From NCBI GenBank assembly GCA_002441125.1, contig DJVI01000018.1, forward strand, positions 65,404 to 85,382: a stretch of DNA of 19,979 nucleotides, written 5' to 3'. The notes under the pieces are model-generated. The model saw nothing but the letters and a program-made list of their open reading frames with translations. It had not been told where the DNA came from and did not search any database. Both the position numbers and the translations under genes were made by a program. The stretch is from Caldifarciminota bacterium UBA6260 (GTDB lineage Bacteria; Hydrothermota; 32-111). Below are positions 7,478 to 15,565 of the stretch, one piece after another. How positions within the stretch are numbered: the stretch's first letter is position 1; each line of letters starts with the position of its first letter.

Positions 7478-8794
7478 TCAAAAATTCCAACAGAGAAGAA
7501 AAATATTGTATTTCAACTTTTTAAATATATCATCGTAACCGTTAACAGGTGAAAATCCTATCTGAATTCCTATAGGGTCAAAAATTTCAGTAAAGAACAT
7601 AAACCCTAAACCGTAACCGTAAAGATAACTCTCTTTTTCAAAAAATCGAAAATCTTTATAATCAGATGCAACAGTTGTCCAATCAGCAAAAAGAGTAACT
7701 ATGTAATTGAAAGATATTTTTCCTATTATAGGATACTCGAAAGGTATCTTCCAAATAGGGTACCTTATCTCCAAACTCCCGGAATACCTGTTAAAATCAG
7801 TTATATCCTTTTCTGAAACTGCCCTATTCTCGAATGGATCCGGTTCAGCAAGGTTATAGTATGTTAAAGTTCCATTCTGCAATAGAAATTTGTTCCTGAA
7901 AGCAAATGTCCCTTTAAAGAATTTAAAAAAGTTAACATTGTTAAAGCTGAGTTTTATTCTGTTAATTTCAGTTCCCCAAAAATTTCTCTCATATAGAAAA
8001 GTCAATTCATCAAAATTCCCCGATGTTGGGAAAAATGGATTGTTCTTTTTGTTTAGGGTAAGTTTTATTCCAGATTGCAAAAATTCGTCATAACCTTTCA
8101 AATCGTTGCTTTTGTATGAGAGAGAAAATGTATCATCTTTAAAACTAACCCTATCGAAACCTAAAATAAATTGTGGTGAGAGATCCTGTATAAAAGAATA
8201 ACCTGTTGAAAGATAAACTCCTTTGTGATATTCAACAATGTTTAAAATGTCTCTGTTGTTCTGTGTGTAAAAAATTTTGTATTCTCCAGAATATTTTCTT
8301 GAATAAACTGTTGGAATAGTGTAAAGGAGATAAACTCCCCTAACATCTAAAAATGTGAAAGCCAATTCTATCTTATGTCTTTCTCTGAAAAGGTTACCAT
8401 AGGATGCACCTAAGGTTATAGAGTAAGGTTTTGTTGTCGAAAATCCCAGGGATGGGAGAAAGACGAGCATCTCTTTCGCAGTTACCCTGACTTCTACAGA
8501 ATCATCTTTATTCTCTTTCCTTAAAATATAAGGTGAAATATTTTCCTCAAAACCACTATCAACCTTAAAAACATCTATCTTAACCTCTCCAAAAAGTTCA
8601 GTTTTTAAAATGTTGAGTTTGCTTTTCTCTATATCAGAACTATCTATAGATTCTAAACAACCGAATGTTAACTGTTTTTTTATAAAATCCTCTTTTGTGT
8701 AAGTTTTATTTTCAAGAGTTATATTCTTTACATATTCTCCTTTCACTAAAAGAGAAAAAATTAAGGAAGAGAGAATTAAAAATTTTTTTAACAT
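7478..8794 (-). CDS. Omp85-like outer-membrane beta-barrel protein with one POTRA-like domain
   Basis: The start chosen is ATG 8794, which has AAGGAG (8808-8803) at good spacing and begins a clean signal peptide (MLKKFLILSSLIFSLLVKG); an in-frame ATG further upstream at 8830 lies inside the ATPase gene. The 438-residue product has a segment at about 20-108 with POTRA character (a strand, FIKKQLTFG, a helix, then LKTELFGEVKIDVFKV). The remainder alternates hydrophobic and polar residues like a beta-barrel, contains PTSGNFDELTF and RYSGSLEIRYPIW (typical of Omp85/surface-antigen barrels), and ends in aromatic Phe as outer-membrane barrels do. It is shorter than BamA (usually five POTRA domains and ~800 residues), so it is more like a TamA/ShlB-style or uncharacterised single-POTRA member. 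It is the last gene after an ABC importer, one base from the ATPase stop. The substrate is unknown. Confidence 0.75.
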   Translation of the reverse strand: MLKKFLILSSLIFSLLVKGEYVKNITLENKTYTKEDFIKKQLTFGCLESIDSSDIEKSKLNILKTELFGEVKIDVFKVDSGFEENISPYILRKENKDDSVEVRVTAKEMLVFLPSLGFSTTKPYSITLGASYGNLFRERHKIELAFTFLDVRGVYLLYTIPTVYSRKYSGEYKIFYTQNNRDILNIVEYHKGVYLSTGYSFIQDLSPQFILGFDRVSFKDDTFSLSYKSNDLKGYDEFLQSGIKLTLNKKNNPFFPTSGNFDELTFLYERNFWGTEINRIKLSFNNVNFFKFFKGTFAFRNKFLLQNGTLTYYNLAEPDPFENRAVSEKDITDFNRYSGSLEIRYPIWKIPFEYPIIGKISFNYIVTLFADWTTVASDYKDFRFFEKESYLYGYGLGFMFFTEIFDPIGIQIGFSPVNGYDDIFKKLKYNIFLLCWNF

Positions 8795-8795
8795 T

Positions 8796-9551
8796 TTAAA
8801 CTCCTTCATAAAAATAGATTTTCCCATCATCCTCTATAAACTTTATTTCTGTATCGAATATTTTCTTTAGCTCATTTTTCATAAGATCTTTGTTACCTAT
8901 TCCAACCATCTTTCCATTTTTCAAACCAACAATTGTGTCTGATATGTTGAAACATATTCCAAGGTCATGGCTCGATATTAAAACTATCTTTTCACCTTTT
9001 AACTCTTGAATAATTTCTATTATCTTTTTTCTATGTCTGAAATCTATATTCGAAAAAGGTTCATCCATTATAAGTATTTTACCACCTTGAAAAATAGATC
9101 TCGCGAGTTGAACGAGTTGCATCTCTCCACCGCTTAACGAAAAACAGTTCCTTTTTTTAAGATGTTCTATTTCAAGTTTTTCCAACAAAAAGTTTATATC
9201 CTTAAGATCCTTAAAAGTCAAATTTCCAAAAAGATCCATCTTCGAGTACCTTCCGTATTTGATAAAATCGTAAACAGGGAAATCATAGTGAAGGTAAATC
9301 TTTTGAGGAATATATGAGATTATGTTAGCGATTTCTTTTTCCTTTATTCTTTTCAGATCCTTACCCAAAAGATCTATCTTCCCTTCGTACCCTTCAAGAA
9401 GTTTGCTTAGTAACTTTAAAAATGTTGTTTTACCTGACCCATTTTCTCCAATTATAGAGTATATCCCATTTTCTTTTATTGATAGATCTTCTATCTTTAA
9501 AAAATCTTTTCCTTTTGTGTATGAAAATTTTAAATTCTCTATATTTACCAT
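8796..9551 (-). CDS. ABC transporter ATPase of a B12/iron-chelate-type importer (BtuD/FecE-like)
   Basis: A 251-residue cytoplasmic ATPase driving uptake through the adjacent FecCD permease. Motifs: Walker A GENGSGKTT (35-43), Q-loop YIPQ (Gln83), signature LSGGE (139-143), Walker B ILIMDEP (159-165) and H-loop SSHD (His195). The spacing and the FPVYDFIKYGRY segment after the Q-loop (compare V-x-D-x-V-x-x-G-R in the family) suit FecE/BtuD-type ATPases. ATG 9551 is chosen; an alternative TTG in the same frame at 9560 adds three residues. The ATG lies one base after the permease stop and no clear Shine-Dalgarno is visible, so translation is probably coupled. The C-terminal tail runs to one base before the barrel gene's ATG. 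Confidence 0.95.
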   Translation of the reverse strand: MVNIENLKFSYTKGKDFLKIEDLSIKENGIYSIIGENGSGKTTFLKLLSKLLEGYEGKIDLLGKDLKRIKEKEIANIISYIPQKIYLHYDFPVYDFIKYGRYSKMDLFGNLTFKDLKDINFLLEKLEIEHLKKRNCFSLSGGEMQLVQLARSIFQGGKILIMDEPFSNIDFRHRKKIIEIIQELKGEKIVLISSHDLGICFNISDTIVGLKNGKMVGIGNKDLMKNELKKIFDTEIKFIEDDGKIYFYEGV

Positions 9552-9552
9552 A

Positions 9553-10494
9553 TCATTCAAAATTATTTTTAACTATCCAGAAGATGAAGGGTAAAGAAAA
9601 AAGTGATAGAACAACTCCAATAGGGATCTCAAAAGAGAAAGAATATTTACTTATAAAATCTGCAACAAGTATTAAAGATGCACCACCTAAAAAAGATCCT
9701 GAAATCAAATCTTTACTTTTTACAACCCCTGCCATCCTTAAAATGTTTGGAATAATTATTCCAACAAATCCAACCATTCCAACGAAAGAAACAATTAACG
9801 ATGTTTGGTAAATGATAATCAAAAGTATAAAAAAGAAATTCTTTTTTACATTAACTCCACTTGTGCTCGCAATATCTTCATCTATAGACATTATATCAAG
9901 TTCTTTCGATTTAAAAATTATGAAGACTGTTGTTAAAATGATGGTTACAAAAAATGATATGTATAGAAACAAATTTTTAGAAATGAATATATGGTTGAAA
10001 GATCCCATCAAAGCGTAAAAAAGAAATGTTATATCCCTTTTTGAAAAAATCGATAATATTATAACCAAGGAAGAGAATAGTATATTCACAAGTAGTCCAG
10101 AGATAAGTATTGAAACTTTTCTATCACTTTTTATATTTGAAGAGAATGAAAGGGAGATCAAAGCCGATAGTAATGAAAAGAAGAATGAGAAAAAAATTGA
10201 AATAAGAAGGTTGCCTTTAAAATAAACGGATGAAAGTATAAAACCGAAAAGTCCCCCTCCAGATATACCGAGAACATAAGAATCCAATAAAGGATTTTTG
10301 AAAAGGATCTGCATAACAGCGCCTGATGAAGTTAAAACCATTCCAGATGTAATAACAAGAATGTATCTGAAAATCCTCATTTTTATGATTTCGTTCCTTA
10401 CATCCTTTTCGAAATTGGATAGTTTAAAATCAATGTAAATAAAAGAGAGCAGAAAGAAAATCGTTAAAAATATTAAAAGTTTTTTACCTTTCAC
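9553..10494 (-). CDS. FecCD-family permease of a B12/iron-chelate-type ABC importer
   Basis: A 313-residue inner-membrane protein, highly hydrophobic with about nine to ten predicted spans. The family signatures are clear: SSGAVMQILFKNPLLDSYVLG near residue 57 (the Q-x-x-x-x-NPLADP-x-x-LG motif) and VGMVGFVGIIIPNILR plus SFLGGASLILVADFIS near the C-terminus (the GFVGLVVPH...GA-x-x-L-x-x-AD motif). Permeases of this family dimerise and carry cobalamin, haem or ferric siderophores. The start is GTG at 10494 with AGGGA six bases upstream, overlapping the end of the binding-protein gene by 11 bases. The length is at the short end for the family, but both ends look complete. The substrate cannot be told from the permease. 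Confidence 0.95.
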   Translation of the reverse strand: MKGKKLLIFLTIFFLLSFIYIDFKLSNFEKDVRNEIIKMRIFRYILVITSGMVLTSSGAVMQILFKNPLLDSYVLGISGGGLFGFILSSVYFKGNLLISIFFSFFFSLLSALISLSFSSNIKSDRKVSILISGLLVNILFSSLVIILSIFSKRDITFLFYALMGSFNHIFISKNLFLYISFFVTIILTTVFIIFKSKELDIMSIDEDIASTSGVNVKKNFFFILLIIIYQTSLIVSFVGMVGFVGIIIPNILRMAGVVKSKDLISGSFLGGASLILVADFISKYSFSFEIPIGVVLSLFSLPFIFWIVKNNFE

Positions 10495-11269
10495 AAAAAT
10501 CCCTTTCTATTATATCAATAGCATCTATTACCCTTGGACCAGACCTTGAGAATATATCTATTTTTTCGTCATCGAGAAAAACAAATTTAATTTTATCAAA
10601 ATTTTTTAAAATCGAATATTTATCCTTACCATTTTTGAAACTATGCATAAATATAACAATATCAGGTTTGAAAGAAAGTATATTTTCATAGGAAAAGTTT
10701 ATGTATGGCTTTTCATCTTCAAAAATTTTGAAACCAAAAAGTTTTAAAATCGACCCTATATAACTTGATGAGGTAGCAATAATAAATGGCTTCTCGCTAA
10801 CCTCTATTAAAACCTTTTGATCTTTTCCCAATTTTTTAATACCTAAAATTTTATTTCTTATCTTCTCAACTTTAGATGTATCGTAATCTTTACCAACTAT
10901 TTTTATTATGCTATCTATACCTTTTGTTATATCATCGATTTTTTCCATTTTTATATCGTAATATTTTATATTTTTCTCTTTCAAGAATTTTTCAGATTTA
11001 TCTGTAAGATTACCTGAGAAGAATACGATATCTGGCTTTAAGGAAACAACTTTCTCGTAATCTATATCGATAAAGGACCCGGCGATTTCAATCTTTTCAG
11101 TATTTTTTGGATAGTTACAGAAAGATGTCCTTCCAACAAGGTATCTATCGTATGATAGAAAGAAGAGTGTTTCCGTTATGTTTGGTGCAAAAGAAATTAT
11201 CCTTTGCGCGTTTAAAAAATTTGAGATGAAAAAAAGAAAAATAAAACTAAAATTTTTCAATCTCTCCAT
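10484..11269 (-). CDS. Periplasmic substrate-binding protein of the importer (BtuF/FepB-like, TroA fold)
   Basis: ATG 11269 is chosen: it has AAGGA upstream and opens a signal peptide ending in NAQ (cleavage after about Ala21). The 33-codon in-frame extension upstream to 11368 is charged and lies inside the previous gene. The mature protein begins RIISFAPNITETLFFL, the class III binding-protein motif, then VGRTSFCNYPKN and SLKPDIVFFSGN, a pattern closest to BtuF/cobalamin-type proteins (V-G-x-T-x-x-C-x-Y-P). The second lobe has SYIGSILKLFGF, FSYENILSFKPDIVIFMHS and RSGPRVIDAI. There is no lipobox cysteine, so the protein should be free in the periplasm. At 261 residues the length is normal. 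Cobalamin or another corrinoid is the best guess for ligand, but a siderophore or haem is possible. Confidence 0.9.
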   Translation of the reverse strand: MERLKNFSFIFLFFISNFLNAQRIISFAPNITETLFFLSYDRYLVGRTSFCNYPKNTEKIEIAGSFIDIDYEKVVSLKPDIVFFSGNLTDKSEKFLKEKNIKYYDIKMEKIDDITKGIDSIIKIVGKDYDTSKVEKIRNKILGIKKLGKDQKVLIEVSEKPFIIATSSSYIGSILKLFGFKIFEDEKPYINFSYENILSFKPDIVIFMHSFKNGKDKYSILKNFDKIKFVFLDDEKIDIFSRSGPRVIDAIDIIERDFCER

Positions 11270-12572
11270 AGAATTCCTTTTTAAAATAACCTCTCGAAGA
11301 GTATAAAGGTTCGAGTGTAACTTTGAATCTATATTTCCCATTTTCAACAATTCTGTTACCTTTTTCATCTCTAAGATCCCATACTATATAGTTGAGTCCG
11401 ATATTCCTTCTAAGATCTGATGTCAACTCTCTAACGAATTTACCATCCTTTGTTATCTGAATTGTTACCCTACATTGCTCTGTAGTGAAGAGAGAAATAG
11501 TTAACCCTTCAGTTGTATCTGAAATTATTGGAGGAGTAAACTCTTTAATGTATCCATCTACACCTATCCAATAGTATTGAAAACCAGTCCTTTCCGAAAT
11601 AAAAACCTGTCCATATTTTCTGTAAATTGAAATACCTTCAGGTTTATAAAATTGATTTTTCCCGCTTCCCTCTCTCCCAAAACTTGTTATATATTTTAGT
11701 TCACTGTCGAATTTATGAACGCAACTGTTTATAGTATCCGTAACATATATGTTTCCATTCTGATCATAATCAATAAAATTGAAATCAACATCTTTGTATG
11801 CAGTTATATCGAAAGAGAAAAACTCTTTCATTATGTTTCCATAGAAATCGAGTTTCAAAAGTCTTCTTCTATCTGATGAAACTATAAGAAAGATTTTATC
11901 CTTCAAATTTAGATAACCCTTTTTACTATCAACTACACATACAGAACGAGGTCTCTGTATATTATCCAATATCATGAAGGGATAGAATGACCTGTTTAGA
12001 ACAACTATCCTGTTATTTCTGCTATCACAAATAAAAAGGTTTCCAGACCCATCGTAATCAATACCTTCGGGTAGATTCAAAGAAAAGGAATCCATTCCAA
12101 AGGATCCAAAAGAATTTTCAAAAAGAAGGGAGTCTTCATCATACAAGAATTTTAAAACCCTGAAATTGTATGTGTCAGAGATGTAAAGTTCACCATCAGG
12201 AGTAACAACTATATCTGTTGGATAATATAAAGATTCAGGGGACTCTCCCCTTCCTTTATAACCATAAATTTTAATTCTGTTTAAACCAACATTGTAAACT
12301 ATCTGATGGTTGTTAATCCCGAAAAGTGAAAGTATAGCATCATCTTTATCGGTTGTTCTATCATCGAGTTGTTTCAACTTCAATGCACAAATACCTGAAA
12401 CTCTTTCAAAACTAACATTCTTTTTCAAAATCATCTTAGCGATAGTTGAATTAGCTTTATAGTAACCCATAGAATGCTTAAAAGGTGGTATTATAAGTGT
12501 AGTTTCCTCCGAAAAGATAACTATGAAAAAACTAAATATTACCGATAATAGAGTTAACTTCTTTATAAACAT
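11247..12572 (-). CDS. Secreted NHL-repeat beta-propeller with C-terminal FlgD-like Ig domain
   Basis: The 441-residue form starts at ATG 12572, where a signal peptide (MFIKKLTLLSVIFSFFIVIFS) begins; the longer frame to 12629 adds only charged residues inside the glycosyltransferase gene. The middle holds at least five NHL blades, each with a P-x-x-I core and an L/I-Y-I-x-D-T element: YYPTDIVVTPDGELYISDT, LPEGIDYDGSGNLFICDS, IQRPRSVCVV, FIDYDQNGNIYVTDT, YKPEGISIYRKYGQVFISE. Residues about 345-430 match a FlgD/T9SS-type Ig-like module (VTIQITKDGKFVRELTS, then LNYIVWDLRDEKGNRIVENGKYRF). NHL propellers bind proteins or glycans. The gene overlaps its upstream neighbour by 41 bases and its downstream one by 23. 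The partner and role are unknown. Confidence 0.82.
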   Translation of the reverse strand: MFIKKLTLLSVIFSFFIVIFSEETTLIIPPFKHSMGYYKANSTIAKMILKKNVSFERVSGICALKLKQLDDRTTDKDDAILSLFGINNHQIVYNVGLNRIKIYGYKGRGESPESLYYPTDIVVTPDGELYISDTYNFRVLKFLYDEDSLLFENSFGSFGMDSFSLNLPEGIDYDGSGNLFICDSRNNRIVVLNRSFYPFMILDNIQRPRSVCVVDSKKGYLNLKDKIFLIVSSDRRRLLKLDFYGNIMKEFFSFDITAYKDVDFNFIDYDQNGNIYVTDTINSCVHKFDSELKYITSFGREGSGKNQFYKPEGISIYRKYGQVFISERTGFQYYWIGVDGYIKEFTPPIISDTTEGLTISLFTTEQCRVTIQITKDGKFVRELTSDLRRNIGLNYIVWDLRDEKGNRIVENGKYRFKVTLEPLYSSRGYFKKEFYGEIEKF

Positions 12573-13680
12573 TTTCCCAACCATCCTTAAAAATTTTATT
12601 CTTCCTTTCTTCCTTTTTACTATCATCATCTAAAAGTGATCTTTTAAGGTTATCATAGAACTCTCCATAATCCTTGGATATGTAAACCACATCTTTAAAC
12701 TCATCAAACTCAGGAATATATGTTGAGACAACAGGCTTCCCTGTTGCGAGATACTCCCTCAACTTTATTGGTGAAGCGTGTCTGTTCATCAAATCCTCAC
12801 TATCCCAAGGGATTATAAAACCATAAGAAAAGGTAGCATAGGAAGGGAGTTGTGAATAACTTTTTTCTCCAACAAAAAATATGTTTTTACTATCTTTAAA
12901 ATCTTCATATTTGAAATCGAAAATTTTACCTATGAAAAGAAAAACGAATTCTTTCGCTTTTTCATCTAAAAATTTCAAAAGTTTATAATCAACTTTCTTG
13001 TAATCTATAGATCCCCAATAGGTAAAAACAGGTTTATCTACTTTTGGGAAATCTTTGGGAATAGTATCGACTTTTTTACTGAAATGTTTTATATCTACTC
13101 CATGTTTCAACCTGTAAACTTTTTCACCATAATCTTTTCTCTTTTCCTCATATATCATCTTACCAGGAGTCAAGATAAGGGAAGCCCTTTCACACAAATT
13201 TTTATCAAAATTTCTAACCAAACTTCCAGCGTACTTATATTCTTGAACCTTATCAACTATCTGATAAACAATTCTTTTAGATTTTATACCTCTAACAAAT
13301 ATATAACCGTTTGGGTTTGTTATCCAATAGAGAGGATCTTCGAATTTAAAAATTTTTTTTATAAGTTTTATTTGGAAAAGTAAAAGTATAGTGTTGATGT
13401 TAAGAATTATACTGTTTTCTTTAAAAGGGATAAAGAATGGAGTAAAAATGTAAAGGTTTTTATTCTCCTTTTTTAAAAACCTTAAAACACTAAAAAGCTT
13501 ATTTTTAACCTTTCTGAAAAAACCTTTTTTCCCACCACCAACACCGATCCCAACAGGTAGAGAGTTAACATAAAGAACTTTCTTCTCCTTTGAAAACTCT
13601 GCCATAAGGTGGTTATAAGAATGTGGGTGATGATACCACCAATCACCACCAGCGAAACATACTATTGAAAAAAATTTCAT
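12532..13680 (-). CDS. GT-B fold glycosyltransferase (GT4-like)
   Basis: A 382-residue cytoplasmic or membrane-associated enzyme. The N-terminal half has AGGDWWYHHPHSYNHLMAEFSK and VLYVNSLP, the pattern of an acceptor-binding Rossmann domain. The C-terminal half has the donor-binding pattern VFTYWGSID, IFFVGEKSYSQLPSYATFSYGFIIPW and SPIKLREYLATGKPVVST (the P-x-K-x-x-E-Y-L-A-x-G-K-P-V-V motif of GT4-type enzymes; Glu in this loop normally contacts the nucleotide sugar). It should add a sugar from a nucleotide-sugar donor to a glycan or small molecule. Its ATG overlaps the carbamoyltransferase stop by one base (TAATG), so the two are co-translated and may modify the same product. Donor and acceptor are not readable from sequence. 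Confidence 0.88.
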   Translation of the reverse strand: MKFFSIVCFAGGDWWYHHPHSYNHLMAEFSKEKKVLYVNSLPVGIGVGGGKKGFFRKVKNKLFSVLRFLKKENKNLYIFTPFFIPFKENSIILNINTILLLFQIKLIKKIFKFEDPLYWITNPNGYIFVRGIKSKRIVYQIVDKVQEYKYAGSLVRNFDKNLCERASLILTPGKMIYEEKRKDYGEKVYRLKHGVDIKHFSKKVDTIPKDFPKVDKPVFTYWGSIDYKKVDYKLLKFLDEKAKEFVFLFIGKIFDFKYEDFKDSKNIFFVGEKSYSQLPSYATFSYGFIIPWDSEDLMNRHASPIKLREYLATGKPVVSTYIPEFDEFKDVVYISKDYGEFYDNLKRSLLDDDSKKEERKNKIFKDGWENVYKEVNSIIGNI

Positions 13681-15494
13681 TATTTTTTCTGTTTAACTAT
13701 AAAGTTCCCTATAACAAGAACATCGACACAGTTGTTAAGAAGAGAACGGACAGCATCGAGAGGTGAACATAATATTGGTTCCTCATGCATGTTGAAACTC
13801 GTGTTGACGAAAAGTGGTAATCCGGTCAACTCCTTATACCTTTTTAAAAGTTTATAGTATAAAGGATTCTGATCCTCTTTCACAGTTTGTGGTCTCGCTG
13901 TATTATCAACATGGTTAACAGCATCTATCCTTTTTCTCCACTCTTCTTTAACATTGAAAGTTATTGTCATAAAATATGAAGGATAACTTCCCTTTTCAAA
14001 ATTTTCAAAAACCAAAGTAGCATCCTCATAGATACATGATGGAGCAAAAGGCATAAACTCTGTCCTTTTCAACCTTTTATTCAACCAATCGTTGATCTTT
14101 CTGTCAGTAGGATCGAAAAGAATAGATCTGTTTCCAAGAGCCCTTGGTCCATACTCCATTCTACCCTGAAACCAACCAACAACTATTTTATCTTTTATCA
14201 TCTTTGCTGTTTCTTCAACTATATTTTCACTCTTTCTGAATTCAATCTTATCTGAAAAATCTTTTAAAACTTTTAAAATATCATCATCAGAGTATTCCGG
14301 TCCATAGTAAACATTATCTATTGTGAAAGGTAAAAATCTTTCTCCTCTCTTTTCAACTTCCTCAGCCCATTTCACATAACATGCACCAGCTGAAGTTCCT
14401 CCATCACCCATATTCGGATGTATGAAAACACTCTCTACTCCATCGATTTCAAGAACCCTCTGGTTAACTTTCACATTTGAGAACAACCCACCTGCAAGAA
14501 CTATATCTTTAATGCCAGTTTTTTTAACATGTGGTTGAATGAATTTAACTACAAGGTCTTCAGTCAACTTTTGTGCAGCAGCAGCGATATCCTCTTTAGT
14601 TTCTTTTGAACAATTCTTTTTCAAAAAATCTAAATACAGGTTTGTATAGTTGTGACCATAATATTTCCCTTTCATAAAATCTTTAAGCTGTTTTAATCTT
14701 AAAAGATCACCTTTAAGATTACCTGCAAGAGGAGAATAGAAACTTTTTCCATCCTCAGTAATATCTATCATCTGTTTGAAAAGGTTGTATAGTTTATCAG
14801 GATCACCGTAAGCTGCAAGACCAGTAATCTTTCCCTCATGTCTATTTCTTTTGAATCCTAAAAATTTGGTTATAGCTGAATAGAATCTTCCCACAGAGTA
14901 TATGTCCTCAACTTCAAGTATCCTTTTGATCTTACCATCTTCACCAATCGAGATTGTTGCTGAAAGTCCATCACCCGCACCATCCATTGTAACTATCAAA
15001 GCTTTACTCTTCCCACCCTCATAGTAACATGAAGCTGCATGACATAGATGATGGTCAGCAGTTTCAAGTGTGAAATTTTCAAGACCACATTTTTTCAAAG
15101 CTTCAGTTATCTCAGTTTTTGCATAATTTGAAGCTTTTTCCCAATATTTTTTTTCTCCGATAATCTTTCTGTATATAATCTCTTTCACAGTATCGAACTT
15201 TTTTCTGTTATCTATTTCATTGGATGGGTCTATAGTTCCACTCCTTTTAACAATAAGGTCAGTGTAATGGAAAGGACTCCTTTTTAGATCATTATCAAAA
15301 GATAGAACGACCTTTGAAATATCTTTCCCATTTATATTCGCAACCCTTATGCACTCTTTTATAGCTTTGTATGGAAAACCAAAATGGAATTTAACTCTTG
15401 AAACTCTCTCTTCTGCTATGGCAGAAACTATCCTTCCATCTTTCAAAAGTGTTGCAGTAGCATCATGACCTATATTAAGTCCTAAAATATACAT
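13680..15494 (-). CDS. NodU/CmcH-type O-carbamoyltransferase
   Basis: This 604-residue enzyme uses carbamoyl phosphate and ATP to make carbamoyl-adenylate, then carbamoylates a hydroxyl on a sugar or natural product (NodU, CmcH, TobZ are known members). The N-terminal ASKHA/Kae1-like domain shows MYILGLNIGHDATATLL (1-17), metal-binding DHHLCHAAS (147-155), VTMDGAGDG (168-176) and LAGGLFSNVKVNQR. The C-terminal YrdC-like domain shows FQGRMEYGPRALGNRSILFDP (442-462), RTEFMPFAPS and LFVNTSFNMHEEPI (561-574). All key blocks are present, and the length is normal. A GAGGAGG Shine-Dalgarno (15505-15499) fixes the ATG at 15494. It heads the seven-gene operon and is followed directly by a glycosyltransferase, suggesting a carbamoylated glycan or glycoside. 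The acceptor is unknown. Confidence 0.95.
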   Translation of the reverse strand: MYILGLNIGHDATATLLKDGRIVSAIAEERVSRVKFHFGFPYKAIKECIRVANINGKDISKVVLSFDNDLKRSPFHYTDLIVKRSGTIDPSNEIDNRKKFDTVKEIIYRKIIGEKKYWEKASNYAKTEITEALKKCGLENFTLETADHHLCHAASCYYEGGKSKALIVTMDGAGDGLSATISIGEDGKIKRILEVEDIYSVGRFYSAITKFLGFKRNRHEGKITGLAAYGDPDKLYNLFKQMIDITEDGKSFYSPLAGNLKGDLLRLKQLKDFMKGKYYGHNYTNLYLDFLKKNCSKETKEDIAAAAQKLTEDLVVKFIQPHVKKTGIKDIVLAGGLFSNVKVNQRVLEIDGVESVFIHPNMGDGGTSAGACYVKWAEEVEKRGERFLPFTIDNVYYGPEYSDDDILKVLKDFSDKIEFRKSENIVEETAKMIKDKIVVGWFQGRMEYGPRALGNRSILFDPTDRKINDWLNKRLKRTEFMPFAPSCIYEDATLVFENFEKGSYPSYFMTITFNVKEEWRKRIDAVNHVDNTARPQTVKEDQNPLYYKLLKRYKELTGLPLFVNTSFNMHEEPILCSPLDAVRSLLNNCVDVLVIGNFIVKQKK

Positions 15495-15515
15495 TAAACC
15501 TCCTCAATTTAAAAC

Positions 15516-15549
15516 ATTATATATTATCATAAAATAAATCTTTTAGCAA
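15516..15549 (-). promoter_or_regulatory. Putative promoter of the carbamoyltransferase operon
   Basis: On the minus strand TTGCTA (15549-15544), a 17-base spacer and TAATAT (15526-15521) with an upstream TGA form an extended -10 promoter; an overlapping perfect TATAAT lies at 15521-15516 but lacks a good -35. The leader of roughly 15-20 bases carries the GAGGAGG ribosome site. The 14-base core ATGATAATATATAA here is identical to that upstream of lepA. Confidence 0.5.
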
Positions 15550-15554
15550 GATTT
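15536..15554 (-). terminator. Weak AT-rich hairpin between the two minus-strand operons
   Basis: On the transcribed minus strand, AAATCTT and AAGATTT (15554-15548 and 15542-15536) pair around a five-base loop and are followed by ATTTTAT. This lies just after the MsrBA stop (15566) and overlaps the -35 box of the next operon. The stem has only one G-C pair, so termination would be weak and read-through is likely. Confidence 0.3.
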
Positions 15555-15565
15555 TGGAAGTTGTA

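Noticed and set aside
8795..8830. Longer start for the barrel protein at 8830
   Set aside because: It would overlap the ATPase gene and bury the signal peptide; ATG 8794 has a well-placed AAGGAG.
9322..9811. Plus-strand open frames opposite the ATPase and permease genes
   Set aside because: They are antisense to clear ABC motifs and mirror their codon pattern.
11270..11368. Longer start for the binding protein at 11368
   Set aside because: The extra 33 residues are charged and precede a normal signal peptide; ATG 11269 has AAGGA at good spacing.
15495..15565. Possible cobalamin riboswitch for the BtuFCD-like genes
   Set aside because: The only upstream gap of the operon is 71 bases, too short for this riboswitch, and no B12-box-like sequence is visible; the importer genes themselves start inside coding DNA.
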